Origin: an uncultured Clostridia bacterium
GTDB lineage: Bacteria > Bacillota > Clostridia > Oscillospirales > Acutalibacteraceae
Length of the DNA: 25,265 nt
Reading direction: 5' to 3'
Assembly: GCA_946626015.1 (NCBI GenBank)
Contig: CAMOTT010000011.1
Span: forward strand, 1-25,265
The notes below the pieces were generated by a model. It was given only the letters and a program-made list of their open reading frames with translations. It was not told the origin of the DNA and did not search any database. This document shows positions 1 to 7,764 of this stretch, one piece after another; position 1 is the first letter of the stretch, and each line of letters opens with the position of its first letter. The position numbers and the translations under genes were made by a program.

Positions 1-1293
1 CCACCCGCCCCACATGTCGAACCACCAGAAGCCGTTGCCCTTGACGAGCTGGCGGCTGAACGATTTGCGCAGCATGGCGACGGACGTCTCTTTGTCCGCG
101 ATCGGGTGCCAGATCGGCGCGGTCATGACGTGATCCGGATCGGTCTGCGGCGCGGCGTCGCCCAGCACGCGCGTCAGGTACGTGCGCACGTCGCACTCCT
201 GCAGGCAGAGCTTGCCGTGCAGCCGCACGGAATCGGCGGCGTACATCTCCGTCCAGTCGGCGTTTTCGGCGCGCGTGCCGATATAGGAATTCGGCGAACA
301 GATAAAGTCGATATCGCTGCTGCGCAGCAGCCACCGCAGGCCGTGCGTTCCGTACAGCTGCGACGCGACCTCCAGCGCGTAGCCGTAGAACGTGCCGACG
401 ACCACGTGACCGCCGGACGCCTCTTTCGCCGTGTGCGCAAGGAACGCGATGTCGTCGGCGACGGCAAAGCTCGCGTATTCGAGATACCGCGCGAGATAGT
501 CCGATCCGTGCCGCGTGCCTCGAGCGTGGAGCTGCGACAGATCCGGCAGGCCGTCGTACCGGACGTGCGGATAATACGTTTCGAGGAACGCACGGAAGCC
601 TTCCTCCGCTGCGGGCGCAAGGCCGGCGTTCATATCGAAGTGGAACCACTCCTCCGTGTTGCCGCCCGCGATCTGATAGCCGACGATATGCGAAGCGAAA
701 TCGCTCTGTCTGACGTGCGAGATAAACGCGCGCAGCATATCGGCAACGTCCGCACGCCATTTCTGCGCGTAGAGCGATTCCCGTTTGCCCGTTCCGTCGA
801 GCAGATCCCTGTTTTCTTCGATCCACCACAGCGGAACGGACACGTTGACGCGCGGAAAGATCAGCGCATCCGGACACGCGGCAAGGATCTTGCGCACGGA
901 TGCGTCGAACACCGTGTAGTCCGGCCTGTCCCGCTCGTCGAAGATGCCCTTGCTGAACGGCGTCAGACCGTCGGTCACGCTGATCCAGCGGCCGGCAAAC
1001 AGCGTCGGCATGGAAAACAGCGTGTAGCCCGCGTCGGCAAACTGCTCGTAGCGGGCGTAGCTTTCCAGATACGTCATATATGCCGCGGCGGGATACGGCT
1101 CGCCGTTCACGTACAGCGTCGGCACGCCGCCGCAATCCTTTACGCACGAGCGGATCGGCGCGTCGTCCGCTGCCTCCTCCACCCTGCCGTAGTCGATCGT
1201 GAGCGGGGCGTCGGCGGGAAGCCTGTAAAGCTGCAAAGCGTAGGAGAGCATCGTTATCACCGCCAAAAACAAACTGGTGACCTTCTGAAGCAT
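1..1293 (-). CDS. Secreted clan GH-A-like glycoside hydrolase, paralogue 1 (C-terminus beyond window)
   Basis: The leftward frame stays open from ATG at 1293 to the window edge (431 codons). The N-terminus (MLQKVTSLFLAVITMLSYA) is a signal peptide or membrane anchor, so export is likely. The body is collinear with the protein encoded at 1912-3813, matching at well over half of the residues I compared. Clan GH-A features: GYQIAGGNTEEWF at about 206-217, with E214 or E215 in the place of the acid/base, and LCLQECDVRT with E366 as candidate nucleophile, resembling GH42 and its relatives. The start lies 4 nt after the stop of the HD gene; GGGAG inside that gene's end serves as the ribosome binding site. 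It is the last visible gene of the operon. Codons are richer in GCG, CCG and CGC than in the paralogue. Substrate and exact GH family are not determined; beta-galactosidase-like is one option. Confidence 0.82.
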   Translation of the reverse strand, partial: MLQKVTSLFLAVITMLSYALQLYRLPADAPLTIDYGRVEEAADDAPIRSCVKDCGGVPTLYVNGEPYPAAAYMTYLESYARYEQFADAGYTLFSMPTLFAGRWISVTDGLTPFSKGIFDERDRPDYTVFDASVRKILAACPDALIFPRVNVSVPLWWIEENRDLLDGTGKRESLYAQKWRADVADMLRAFISHVRQSDFASHIVGYQIAGGNTEEWFHFDMNAGLAPAAEEGFRAFLETYYPHVRYDGLPDLSQLHARGTRHGSDYLARYLEYASFAVADDIAFLAHTAKEASGGHVVVGTFYGYALEVASQLYGTHGLRWLLRSSDIDFICSPNSYIGTRAENADWTEMYAADSVRLHGKLCLQECDVRTYLTRVLGDAAPQTDPDHVMTAPIWHPIADKETSVAMLRKSFSRQLVKGNGFWWFDMWGGW

Positions 1294-1297
1294 CCCG

Positions 1298-1870
1298 TCA
1301 TTCTCCCGCCTGCGTTCCGCTCAGGCCGATGTCCGCCGCATACGGCTTCATGCCGTCGATGCAGATCGCGGCGACCTCGTTGACCGTCATGCCCAGCATC
1401 TCACAGCCGCGCAGGATCAGCTCGCGGTCACATTTGGCGGCAAACTTTTTGTCCTTGAATTTCTTCATAAAGCTCTTGAGCTCCAGATCGGTGATCCCCA
1501 GCGGGCGCATACGCGCGCACGCCTGGATGATGCCCGTCAGCTCGTCCACCGTAAACAGGCTCTTTTCCAGGTTTGTCTGCGGCTCCACGTCCGTGCAGAT
1601 CCCATAGCCGTGGCTGAGGATCGCGCGCACGTCCTCTGCCGGCACGCCCGCGTCCAGCAGCGGCTGCTCGGTGTGCCGAAGGTGCTCCTCCGGGAATTTT
1701 TCGTAATCGTAATCGTGCAGGTAGCCCACAGCCATCCAATGCTCCCTGTCTCCGCCGAAATGGTCGGCCATGGCGCCCATGGCATACATGACGTTCTTTG
1801 CGTGGAGGATGAGATGCTGCTCCGTGACCTGTGAATCGTTTAGCTCCCGGGCTCTTTCAATAGTAAGCAT
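1298..1870 (-). CDS. HD-superfamily hydrolase (COG2316-like)
   Basis: This 190-aa soluble protein carries an HD phosphohydrolase signature: H23, then H52-D53 followed by D55 and D/E-rich residues (GYLHDYDYEKFPEEH), and a later histidine in ILSHGYG. These are typical metal ligands of HD domains, which hydrolyse phosphate esters of nucleotides or other small molecules. Length and layout fit the small 'predicted HD-superfamily hydrolase' group, whose substrate is unknown. ATG at 1870 is preceded by AAGGAG at suitable distance. It sits 41 bp after the upstream glycosidase gene and 4 bp before the downstream one, so it is co-transcribed between two paralogues. No signal peptide is visible, so it should be cytoplasmic, unlike its neighbours. 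A link to glycan use is not evident; it may simply ride in the operon. Confidence 0.85.
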   Translation of the reverse strand: MLTIERARELNDSQVTEQHLILHAKNVMYAMGAMADHFGGDREHWMAVGYLHDYDYEKFPEEHLRHTEQPLLDAGVPAEDVRAILSHGYGICTDVEPQTNLEKSLFTVDELTGIIQACARMRPLGITDLELKSFMKKFKDKKFAAKCDRELILRGCEMLGMTVNEVAAICIDGMKPYAADIGLSGTQAGE

Positions 1871-1911
1871 ATGATATATTTCTCCTTTTCGTTTACGGCT
1901 CTGCCGCTTTG

Positions 1912-3813
1912 TTAAACAAGTTCAAACAGCCGGGTCTCGTTTTCTTTCATAGTCAGTGTTACTGTGTCCGAGGTAACGGCGATACCCTCATCTGTCAGCA
2001 GCTCCCGGCAGGAGCGGACCGACTCAAGATGAAGGGTCTTTTCCCCGGCGGTGACGGAATGGATGGCAATGTAATTGCCGTTGACGTACACCACGTCGTT
2101 GGAGCTGCAGTAAATGTGGGCGCCGCAGCTCTCAAAAAACGCCCTCAGCTCCCCGGCGGAGTATTCCTTTTTGTTTTTGGATACCGCAATATATCTGACC
2201 CGGTCTTTTCTGCAAAGCTCAAGGGCTTTGTTCATAGCCCCGGTCTTAAGGCCGGATAAAAACACCACGCCCTTGTAGTTTTTATAGACCGCCTCAAAAT
2301 CCGAAACGTCGTAGATATCGTAGGGCGCTCCGGCAAAGCCCAGCTCCAGTCTCTGGTTAAAAGGCGTGTTCCTCAACCAGCAGTCGGTCATATATTTGTA
2401 CATACTTTCGTCTGCGAACACGGCTATCTGCGCCCTGCTTTTCCGGTCTTCCTTTTTGAGAGAGTCCGAGTATATCCCGCGCATTTTTTTCATTTCTGAC
2501 AGGATATCCGGGTCGTTGTACCAGCCGCCCCACATATCGAACCACCAAAAGCCGTTGCCTTTGATGAGCTGACGGCTGAAGGCCTTGCGTATCTGGCTGA
2601 CGGTCTGCGCCCTGTTCTCAAGACCCTGCCAGATGGGGGCGGTGTAATACCCGGTTCGATCATATTCCGGGGCGGCCTCCGGCAGGGGCTTGGTAAGATG
2701 GGTGCGGATATCGCACTCCTGCATACACACCTTGCCGTGGAGCCGCACGGAATCCGCGGCGTACATCTCCGTCCAGTCCGCCTTCATATCCCTTGTGCCG
2801 ATATAGGAGTTGGGGGAGCAGATAAAATCAACGCAGTCGCAATTCAGGACAGCTTCAAGGGCGTGGGTGCCGTGCAGGGGAGAGGCTACCTCCAGGGAAT
2901 AACCGTAGAAGGTGCCCACCGCCAGGTTGTTGCCGGTCTCCTCCTTTGCCACAGAGCAGAACAGGCAGATATCCTGAGCCACTGCCCGGGAGGCAAATTC
3001 CAGATAACGGGCAAGATGCTCGTCCTTGTGGTAGAAACCTTTTTTGTTCAGCAGCGAGAGCTCCGGCAGCCCGGAAAAGCCGCACCCCGGGTAATATTTT
3101 TTAAGATATGCGTTGAAGGCCTCCTCCGCGTTTTTGCAGTACCCGGCGTTCATGTCAAAGTGGAACCACTCCTCGGTGTTGCCCCCGGCCACCTGATAAC
3201 CCACGATGTGCCGTACGTAGTCGCTCGAATTTATGTGCCTTATCACCTGCCTCAGCATTTCCGAGGCTGTCTCCCGGAATTTTTCGGAGAACAGGGATTC
3301 CCTTTTGCCGGTGCCGTCAAGGCAATCCGGGTTTTCCTCGATCCACCAAAGGGGCATGGAGAGGTTCACCCGGGGGAAGATGTAAGCCTCCGGGCAGGCG
3401 TCCAGTATCCGCTTTACCGATGCGTCCAGCGTGGAAAAATCAGGCTCGCCTTTTTTATCGAAAATTCCGCCGTGGAAGGGCTTTGCCGCCTCGTTGGCGC
3501 TGATCCATCTGCCGGCAAAAAGCACCGGGACGGAAAACAGCCCGTACCCGGCTTCGGCAAACTGCCCGTAGTTGTTGTACTCCTCAAGGTAGGTCATATA
3601 GGCCGCCGCAGGCAGAGGCTCGCCGTTGACGAACAGCGTGGGTACGCCCCCAAGGTCATCCACCCGGGAATAAACGCCCCTGTATTTTTCCATATCCCTT
3701 TCACCTGCCTGACAGTTCACCTCAAACGCCGCTTCCGGAGCCGGACGGTAAAAGCTGAAAAAACCGTTCAGCAGAGAAAACAGCACAAGGAAAAAACTGA
3801 CGATCTTGTTCAT
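1912..3813 (-). CDS. Secreted clan GH-A-like glycoside hydrolase, paralogue 2
   Basis: This 633-aa protein begins with a hydrophobic export signal (MNKIVSFFLVLFSLLNGFFSF). Residues ~50-440 look like a (beta/alpha)8 barrel of clan GH-A: GYQVAGGNTEEWF with E214/E215 at the acid/base position and VCMQECDIRT with E366 at the nucleophile position, both at the same numbers as in the paralogue at 1-1293. After the barrel, about 460-560 (YDIYDVSDFEAVYKNYKGVV and following) resembles the glutamine-amidotransferase-like trimerisation domain of GH42 enzymes, then a small C-terminal beta domain (~570-633). The start is well supported by TAAGGAGG seven bases before ATG, directly after the deacetylase stop. 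Role inferred: extracellular or membrane-anchored exo-glycosidase, perhaps galactosidase-like. I do not recognise a precise GH family number. Confidence 0.82.
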   Translation of the reverse strand: MNKIVSFFLVLFSLLNGFFSFYRPAPEAAFEVNCQAGERDMEKYRGVYSRVDDLGGVPTLFVNGEPLPAAAYMTYLEEYNNYGQFAEAGYGLFSVPVLFAGRWISANEAAKPFHGGIFDKKGEPDFSTLDASVKRILDACPEAYIFPRVNLSMPLWWIEENPDCLDGTGKRESLFSEKFRETASEMLRQVIRHINSSDYVRHIVGYQVAGGNTEEWFHFDMNAGYCKNAEEAFNAYLKKYYPGCGFSGLPELSLLNKKGFYHKDEHLARYLEFASRAVAQDICLFCSVAKEETGNNLAVGTFYGYSLEVASPLHGTHALEAVLNCDCVDFICSPNSYIGTRDMKADWTEMYAADSVRLHGKVCMQECDIRTHLTKPLPEAAPEYDRTGYYTAPIWQGLENRAQTVSQIRKAFSRQLIKGNGFWWFDMWGGWYNDPDILSEMKKMRGIYSDSLKKEDRKSRAQIAVFADESMYKYMTDCWLRNTPFNQRLELGFAGAPYDIYDVSDFEAVYKNYKGVVFLSGLKTGAMNKALELCRKDRVRYIAVSKNKKEYSAGELRAFFESCGAHIYCSSNDVVYVNGNYIAIHSVTAGEKTLHLESVRSCRELLTDEGIAVTSDTVTLTMKENETRLFELV

Positions 3814-3828
3814 ACTCGCGCCTCCTTA

Positions 3829-4530
3829 TTAAACGCAGCCGAAAACCTCTCTGTTTGTGCCGTAGAAAATATCCTCCCTGCCGCTTATGAGCCTGCAGAA
3901 CTCCTCAAATTCGCCCCATCTGTTAAAGATGTCAAATTCGTAGGAATGACCCCAGATGTAGAAAAGCTTGGGCGTGTCGGTTTTAAGCTCGACAAAGCGC
4001 CTGCCCAGCTCCAGCATCTCGCCGAACTCGCTGTGATGGCTCACGGTGGGTTTGAACTCAAAAAGGTTTTCCTGCAAATCAAAAGAGTGGCTGCTCACAA
4101 TGGTGCGGCAGTATTTTATGCCGGTTTTTTCTCTGATTATGCCGGAGACCCGGCTGTCGTAGTTCGCGCCGCCGCAGGGGTAGGCAAACCCCACCACCTC
4201 ATACCCGGCAAGCTCCGAAAGGCGGAGCCTGTCGTTTTCCACCTGGTGGATGATCTCCTCCTCGCTGAGCTTGGTCAGCAGCGGATGTGTGAGGGTGTGG
4301 GCGGCTATTTCGTGCCCCTGATATATGCCCCGGATCTCATCGGCTCCCGGCTTGCAGTGCGCCACGGTAACGCCCTCCCGGATCAGTGAGTTTGCCGTGC
4401 CCAAAAGCCCAGAATTCAGGTTGAAGGTGCACTTGAGCCCGTACCTGTTGAATATCTCTATCAGCCTTTTGTCCTGGGTCACCCCGTCGTCATAGCTGAA
4501 GGTCAAGGCTTTCATTTTGCCGTTGAACAT
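3829..4530 (-). CDS. Polysaccharide deacetylase (CE4, NodB homology domain)
   Basis: This 233-aa protein has the NodB motifs: TFSYDDG near the N-terminus (D14-D15, metal ligand and base), HTLTHP (H78 and H82, metal ligands), AYPCGG in place of the usual RPPYG/RYPYG arginine motif, and IWGHSYEFD late in the domain. CE4 enzymes remove acetyl groups from N-acetylglucosamine polymers, peptidoglycan or xylan using a divalent metal. The frame also opens at 4539, but GGGGAG abuts that ATG; the ATG at 4530 has a 9-nt spacing and is preferred. No signal peptide is seen, so it may act in the cytoplasm on short oligosaccharides, which is unusual for CE4. It is the first gene of the leftward operon. The missing arginine of motif 3 makes catalytic detail uncertain. 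Confidence 0.85.
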   Translation of the reverse strand: MFNGKMKALTFSYDDGVTQDKRLIEIFNRYGLKCTFNLNSGLLGTANSLIREGVTVAHCKPGADEIRGIYQGHEIAAHTLTHPLLTKLSEEEIIHQVENDRLRLSELAGYEVVGFAYPCGGANYDSRVSGIIREKTGIKYCRTIVSSHSFDLQENLFEFKPTVSHHSEFGEMLELGRRFVELKTDTPKLFYIWGHSYEFDIFNRWGEFEEFCRLISGREDIFYGTNREVFGCV

Positions 4531-4565
4531 AGCGGTCATCTCCCCGGATTTTATCTTGGTTTTTA

Positions 4566-4594
4566 TTGATTATAACACGATAATATGCTAAAAT
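4566..4594 (+). promoter_or_regulatory. Sigma-A promoter for the GH127 gene
   Basis: TTGATT (4566-4571) and TAAAAT (4589-4594) are separated by exactly 17 nt, and the -10 box is preceded by TGC, giving an extended -10. The leader before ATG at 4637 is short. The -35 box overlaps the -10 box of the opposite promoter. Confidence 0.7.
4569..4577 (-). promoter_or_regulatory. Extended -10 promoter for the deacetylase-glycosidase operon
   Basis: On the minus strand TGTTATAAT is a perfect extended -10 element. A matching -35 is weak (TTGCAT at 18 nt), as is common with extended -10 sites. It lies ~40-50 bp upstream of the deacetylase start and overlaps the divergent promoter. Confidence 0.65.
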
Positions 4595-4636
4595 GCAAAC
4601 AGTTAAATTTTGATTTTTTAGAAAAGGTGTGGTCAT

Positions 4637-6370
4637 ATGTTCCCGAAAACCTGCAAAATTACCGGCAGTTTTTCCCGGTATCTCGATATCATCACGGAGC
4701 GTCAGCTTTTGGACAAAAATCTGTGGCTCAACTGCGTCAACGTGTTCTCCTCCGGCATTGACGACGGCGACCGGGGCTGGCGCGGCGAATACTGGGGCAA
4801 GATGATGCGCGGCGCCTGCCTTGTGTGGAGGGTCACAAGATCCCCGGAGCTGTACTCCACCCTCACCGCCGCGGTGGAGGGGCTGCTCTCCAGGCAGGAA
4901 CCAAGCGGCCGCATCAGCGCGTACAGCGTTGAGAATGAATTCTACGGCTGGGATATCTGGGCGAGGAAATACGTTATGACAGGGCTCCAGCACTACTATG
5001 ATATCTGCTCCGACGAAGGGCTGAAAGAACGTATAATCAAGGCCCTGACAGCCCACGCAGATTACATCGTTGCCCGTATAGGCGAGGGCGAGGGTAAGAT
5101 CCCCCTGCTGGACACCGGCCTTTGGTGGGGCAGCGTAAACTCCGCCACGATCCTTGAGCCGTTTATCCGCCTTTACAGGGACACCCGCAAGCCCGAATAC
5201 CTTGAGTTCGCCGAGTATATCATCAGCACCGGCGGCTGCAAGGACGGCAATCTTATCGACTGCGTTTTTGAGGGCAAGGCGCCCTACCTGTTCCCGGAAC
5301 AGAAGGCTTACGAAACAATGAGCTTTTTCGAGGGTCTGCTGGCCTATTATGAGCTGACGGGCAAGGAATACTACCTTGACGCGGTGAGGAAGTTCACCGC
5401 CCTGCTCCTTGAGACAGACTACACCGTCATCGGCTCCTGCGGCTGCACCCATGAGCTGTTCGACAACTCTACCCTGGCTCAAACAAAATCCACTGACCAA
5501 ATGATGCAGGAGACCTGCGTCACCGTCACCCTCATGCGTCTGCTCGCAAGGCTCTTCAGGATCACCGGCGAAAAAGAGCTGTTCGACGCCCTTCGCAAAA
5601 GCGCGCTCAACGCCCTTGCCGGGTCGCTCAACGTGAACGGCTTTGACCAGTACAGCAATGAGAAAAAGGAATATCTTCCCGGCATGGTCTTCGACAGCTA
5701 TTCTCCCCTTTGCGACGGCAGCCGGGGCAGAGGTATCGGCGGCTTCAAACAGTTTGCGGACGGCTCCCACTTCGGCTGCTGCGCCTGTATTGCCTCCGCG
5801 GGCTTTGCCCTTTATCCGCTTATGTGCGTCACAGAGAACGGCGCCGAGCTCCGGGTGAACGACGTTGTCTGCGGCGAGTATATTTTTGCAAGACCTGAGG
5901 GGGAGGTCAAGCTCACCGTTTCCCCCGGCAGGATAAAGATTTCCGCTCCCGAAAGCCTCAGCTTTACCCTTTGCCTGACCGCCGGAGACGGCGCATTTTC
6001 CATACAGGGCGCAAAGGACGCCGTCCCTGAGCAGGACGGTTACCTGCGCTATGTCAACGCAAGGAACGGAGACGAGATCAGCTTTTCCGTCAGCAGCCTG
6101 TTAAAAGAGGAGCGCATCAACGGCAAGCTCTCCCTTAACTACGGTGGCTTTACCCTTGCCGCCGACGAAAGCAAGACCGCAGTCTACAAGCCCGGGGAAA
6201 GAACAAAGCTCTTACGGGACGGCAGCGGAGAAATTAAATACACCCTCCTGCCGCCGCAAACAGGGGAACAGCTCCGTCTGGGCGTGGAGACCGATAAGGG
6301 GCAGCTGATCCTCACGGACTACGCCGCCGCCGGGCAGGACGGCAAGAGCAGAGTCTCCGTCTGGTTCTGA
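4637..6370 (+). CDS. GH127-type beta-L-arabinofuranosidase (DUF1680 family)
   Basis: This 577-aa protein fits the GH127 alpha/alpha-barrel family that releases beta-L-arabinofuranose from plant hydroxyproline-rich glycoproteins and arabino-oligosaccharides. The family's zinc-thiolate active site is recognisable: THELF with E273 at the acid/base position, QETC with E292 and C294, and HFGCCAC with C381 (nucleophile) and C382. These correspond to E322, E338, C340, C417 and C418 of the characterised Bifidobacterium enzyme HypBA1. The C-terminal ~170 residues are beta-rich, as in the family. No signal peptide is present, so it likely acts on imported oligosaccharides. The ATG at 4637 follows an AAAGGTG ribosome binding site. 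It is a single gene, divergent from the operon of the deacetylase and glycosidases. GH146 is an alternative related family. Confidence 0.88.
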   Translation: MFPKTCKITGSFSRYLDIITERQLLDKNLWLNCVNVFSSGIDDGDRGWRGEYWGKMMRGACLVWRVTRSPELYSTLTAAVEGLLSRQEPSGRISAYSVENEFYGWDIWARKYVMTGLQHYYDICSDEGLKERIIKALTAHADYIVARIGEGEGKIPLLDTGLWWGSVNSATILEPFIRLYRDTRKPEYLEFAEYIISTGGCKDGNLIDCVFEGKAPYLFPEQKAYETMSFFEGLLAYYELTGKEYYLDAVRKFTALLLETDYTVIGSCGCTHELFDNSTLAQTKSTDQMMQETCVTVTLMRLLARLFRITGEKELFDALRKSALNALAGSLNVNGFDQYSNEKKEYLPGMVFDSYSPLCDGSRGRGIGGFKQFADGSHFGCCACIASAGFALYPLMCVTENGAELRVNDVVCGEYIFARPEGEVKLTVSPGRIKISAPESLSFTLCLTAGDGAFSIQGAKDAVPEQDGYLRYVNARNGDEISFSVSSLLKEERINGKLSLNYGGFTLAADESKTAVYKPGERTKLLRDGSGEIKYTLLPPQTGEQLRLGVETDKGQLILTDYAAAGQDGKSRVSVWF

Positions 6371-6401
6371 GCCGTTTATAATACCAAGCGTAAAATAATA
6401 C

Positions 6402-6437
6402 AAAAAGGGGTTGTCACACCAGCGACAGCCCCTTTGA
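6402..6437. terminator. Bidirectional intrinsic terminator between convergent genes
   Basis: GGGGTTGTC (6407-6415) pairs with GACAGCCCC (6424-6432) around an 8-nt loop, flanked by A-rich and T-rich runs. It lies between the convergent GH127 gene and the small membrane protein gene; the T run is better on the minus strand. Confidence 0.8.
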
Positions 6438-6443
6438 TTTTGC

Positions 6444-6767
6444 CTATCTTTTATACTTTTTGTATATTTTTTGGTATGCAATTATAAGACAGGGTATACC
6501 CCCGAGGCACCCGATCGCCATAAATATGCCGGCGGCTTCCATCCGGAACAGCCCAAAAACAGCGCTTATCCAAAAGACGCTTGAATAGACTATCCACATT
6601 ATCCCGTTGGCTCTGTTGTAGGCCGGTATGTCCGAGATCTCACGCTCGCTGACCTCGCTGCCCGACCAGAACCACATGGGTTTTTCCCGTTTCATGGCAT
6701 AGATCCCGATGCCGGTAAAAAACACGCTCACCGGGAGCATTATTATCAGCCAGATCACTCTTTCCAT
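6444..6767 (-). CDS. Small three-helix membrane protein, unknown function
   Basis: This 107-aa protein has three likely membrane helices (about 4-24, 55-75 and 78-98) and a conserved-looking cytoplasmic or external loop, MWFWSGSEVSEREISDIPAYN, rich in aromatic and charged residues. Many Firmicutes have small membrane proteins of this kind (a residue pattern reminiscent of DUF3784-type proteins), but I cannot assign a function. The C-terminus is basic (YKKYKR), consistent with a cytoplasmic end. AAAGGA lies seven bases before the ATG and a near-consensus promoter lies upstream, so it is expressed as a single gene and ends at the 6402-6437 hairpin. Nothing in the neighbours points to a role. 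Confidence 0.72.
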   Translation of the reverse strand: MERVIWLIIMLPVSVFFTGIGIYAMKREKPMWFWSGSEVSEREISDIPAYNRANGIMWIVYSSVFWISAVFGLFRMEAAGIFMAIGCLGGIPCLIIAYQKIYKKYKR

Positions 6768-6806
6768 CTCGTTATCCTTTCAAATCTACAAAGGTTCAAC
6801 ACTTCA

Positions 6807-6834
6807 AGTATAGCACAAAAAGATGATCTGTCAA
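6807..6834 (-). promoter_or_regulatory. Near-consensus sigma-A promoter for the small membrane protein
   Basis: On the minus strand a perfect TTGACA (6829-6834) is followed after 16 nt by TATACT (6807-6812). It lies about 40 bp upstream of the ATG at 6767. Confidence 0.75.
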
Positions 6835-6926
6835 TCTGCCCGCATTGCAGGGAGCTCCCTTCGCACCGGGAACGGCTGCCCCAAAAGTTCCGCAAAAAAC
6901 AAAGACTGTTCTTATAACAGTACGCC

Positions 6927-6960
6927 AAAAGAGGAACGATCCGAAAATCGTCCCTCTTTT
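6927..6960 (-). terminator. Intrinsic terminator of the aquaporin gene
   Basis: On the minus strand AAAAGAGGGACGAT pairs with ATCGTTCCTCTTTT (one G-U pair) around a 6-nt loop, about 30 bp after the aquaporin stop. The plus strand has one mismatch but a T6 tail, so some activity in that direction is possible. Confidence 0.75.
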
Positions 6961-6989
6961 TTAGCAGCCGTTTATGCTCCGATGAGCTT

Positions 6990-7691
6990 TTAGTTCTTCA
7001 CGGTATTCAGGGCTTTGTACAGGCCTGCCGCTATCGCTGCACCAGCAAGGGGAGCCGCGATAAAGATCCACACCTGAGCCAGAGCGTCCGTTCCGCCGTT
7101 GTAGACCAAATCGGACAAAGCCGTGGCAATGCTGCGCGCGGGGTTGACTGAAGTGCCCGTAAAGTTGATGCCCAGGAGATGGACAAGGGTCAGCGTCAGG
7201 CCGATAACAATGCCGGCTATCTTCCCTGTACCGGCCTTCTCATCCGTTACGTTCAGGATAGTATACACAAAGATGCAGGTCAGAACAGCCTCGACGATCA
7301 GCGCGCCGATAATGCCGCCGCCCGTCAGACCGTTGTCTCCGAAGCCCACAGCATAGTTGCAGGCGTTGCCCTGAGGAGTAATGTTTGCCATTTTGAAAAT
7401 GCCGAACACAAGCAGCGCGCCCGCAGAGCCGCCGATGATCTGGCCGATGACGTAGGCGCAGAACTCCTTGCCGCTCATGCGCTTTGTGAGCAGACAGCCA
7501 AGAGAAACCGCCGGGTTTATGTGACAGCCGCTTACACGACCCACAGAATACGCCATTGCGACAATGGTGAGGCCGAAGGCCAGAGCGGTGGCAACAAGAC
7601 TGCCGCCGGTGGCGCCTGCCACACCGCAAGCAATGAAAACAAGCGTAAATGTGCCGATACCTTCGGCAAGAACTTTTTTCGTCAGGTTCAT
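6990..7691 (-). CDS. aqpZ: Aquaporin Z-type water channel (MIP family)
   Basis: This 233-aa membrane protein has six predicted helices and both NPA half-helices: HINPAVSLG (N59-P60-A61) and GTSVNPARS (N183-P184-A185). The selectivity-filter residues match E. coli AqpZ: F39, H171, T180 and R186 correspond to F43, H174, T183 and R189. That set marks a water-selective channel and not a glycerol facilitator. Length is typical (AqpZ is 231 aa). The ATG at 7691 is preceded by GGGAGG, and an extended -10 lies upstream. The gene is monocistronic, with a terminator just after its stop. Its role is rapid passive water flux across the cytoplasmic membrane, likely for osmotic adjustment. Confidence 0.95.
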   Translation of the reverse strand: MNLTKKVLAEGIGTFTLVFIACGVAGATGGSLVATALAFGLTIVAMAYSVGRVSGCHINPAVSLGCLLTKRMSGKEFCAYVIGQIIGGSAGALLVFGIFKMANITPQGNACNYAVGFGDNGLTGGGIIGALIVEAVLTCIFVYTILNVTDEKAGTGKIAGIVIGLTLTLVHLLGINFTGTSVNPARSIATALSDLVYNGGTDALAQVWIFIAAPLAGAAIAAGLYKALNTVKN

Positions 7692-7736
7692 AGTTGTTCC
7701 TCCCGTTTTTATTGATTTATTGGATTTGCCGGTTAT

Positions 7737-7745
7737 ATTTTACCA
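7737..7745 (-). promoter_or_regulatory. Extended -10 element upstream of aqpZ
   Basis: The minus strand reads TGGTAAAAT about 46 bp upstream of the aqpZ start. No good -35 box is seen at the expected distance, so confidence is moderate. Confidence 0.5.
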
Positions 7746-7764
7746 CAAAAATTTCAAAAAATAA

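Noticed and set aside
106..1383. Plus-strand open frame of 425 codons
   Set aside because: Antisense to the leftward glycosidase paralogue, whose motifs and signal peptide are clear; no ribosome binding site, low-complexity Arg/Val-rich product typical of GC-rich antisense frames.
2698..4389. Plus-strand open frame of 563 codons
   Set aside because: Antisense to the second glycosidase and the deacetylase, with no family motifs and no start signals.
4490..5770. Minus-strand open frame of 426 codons
   Set aside because: Antisense to the GH127 gene, which has all its zinc-site residues.
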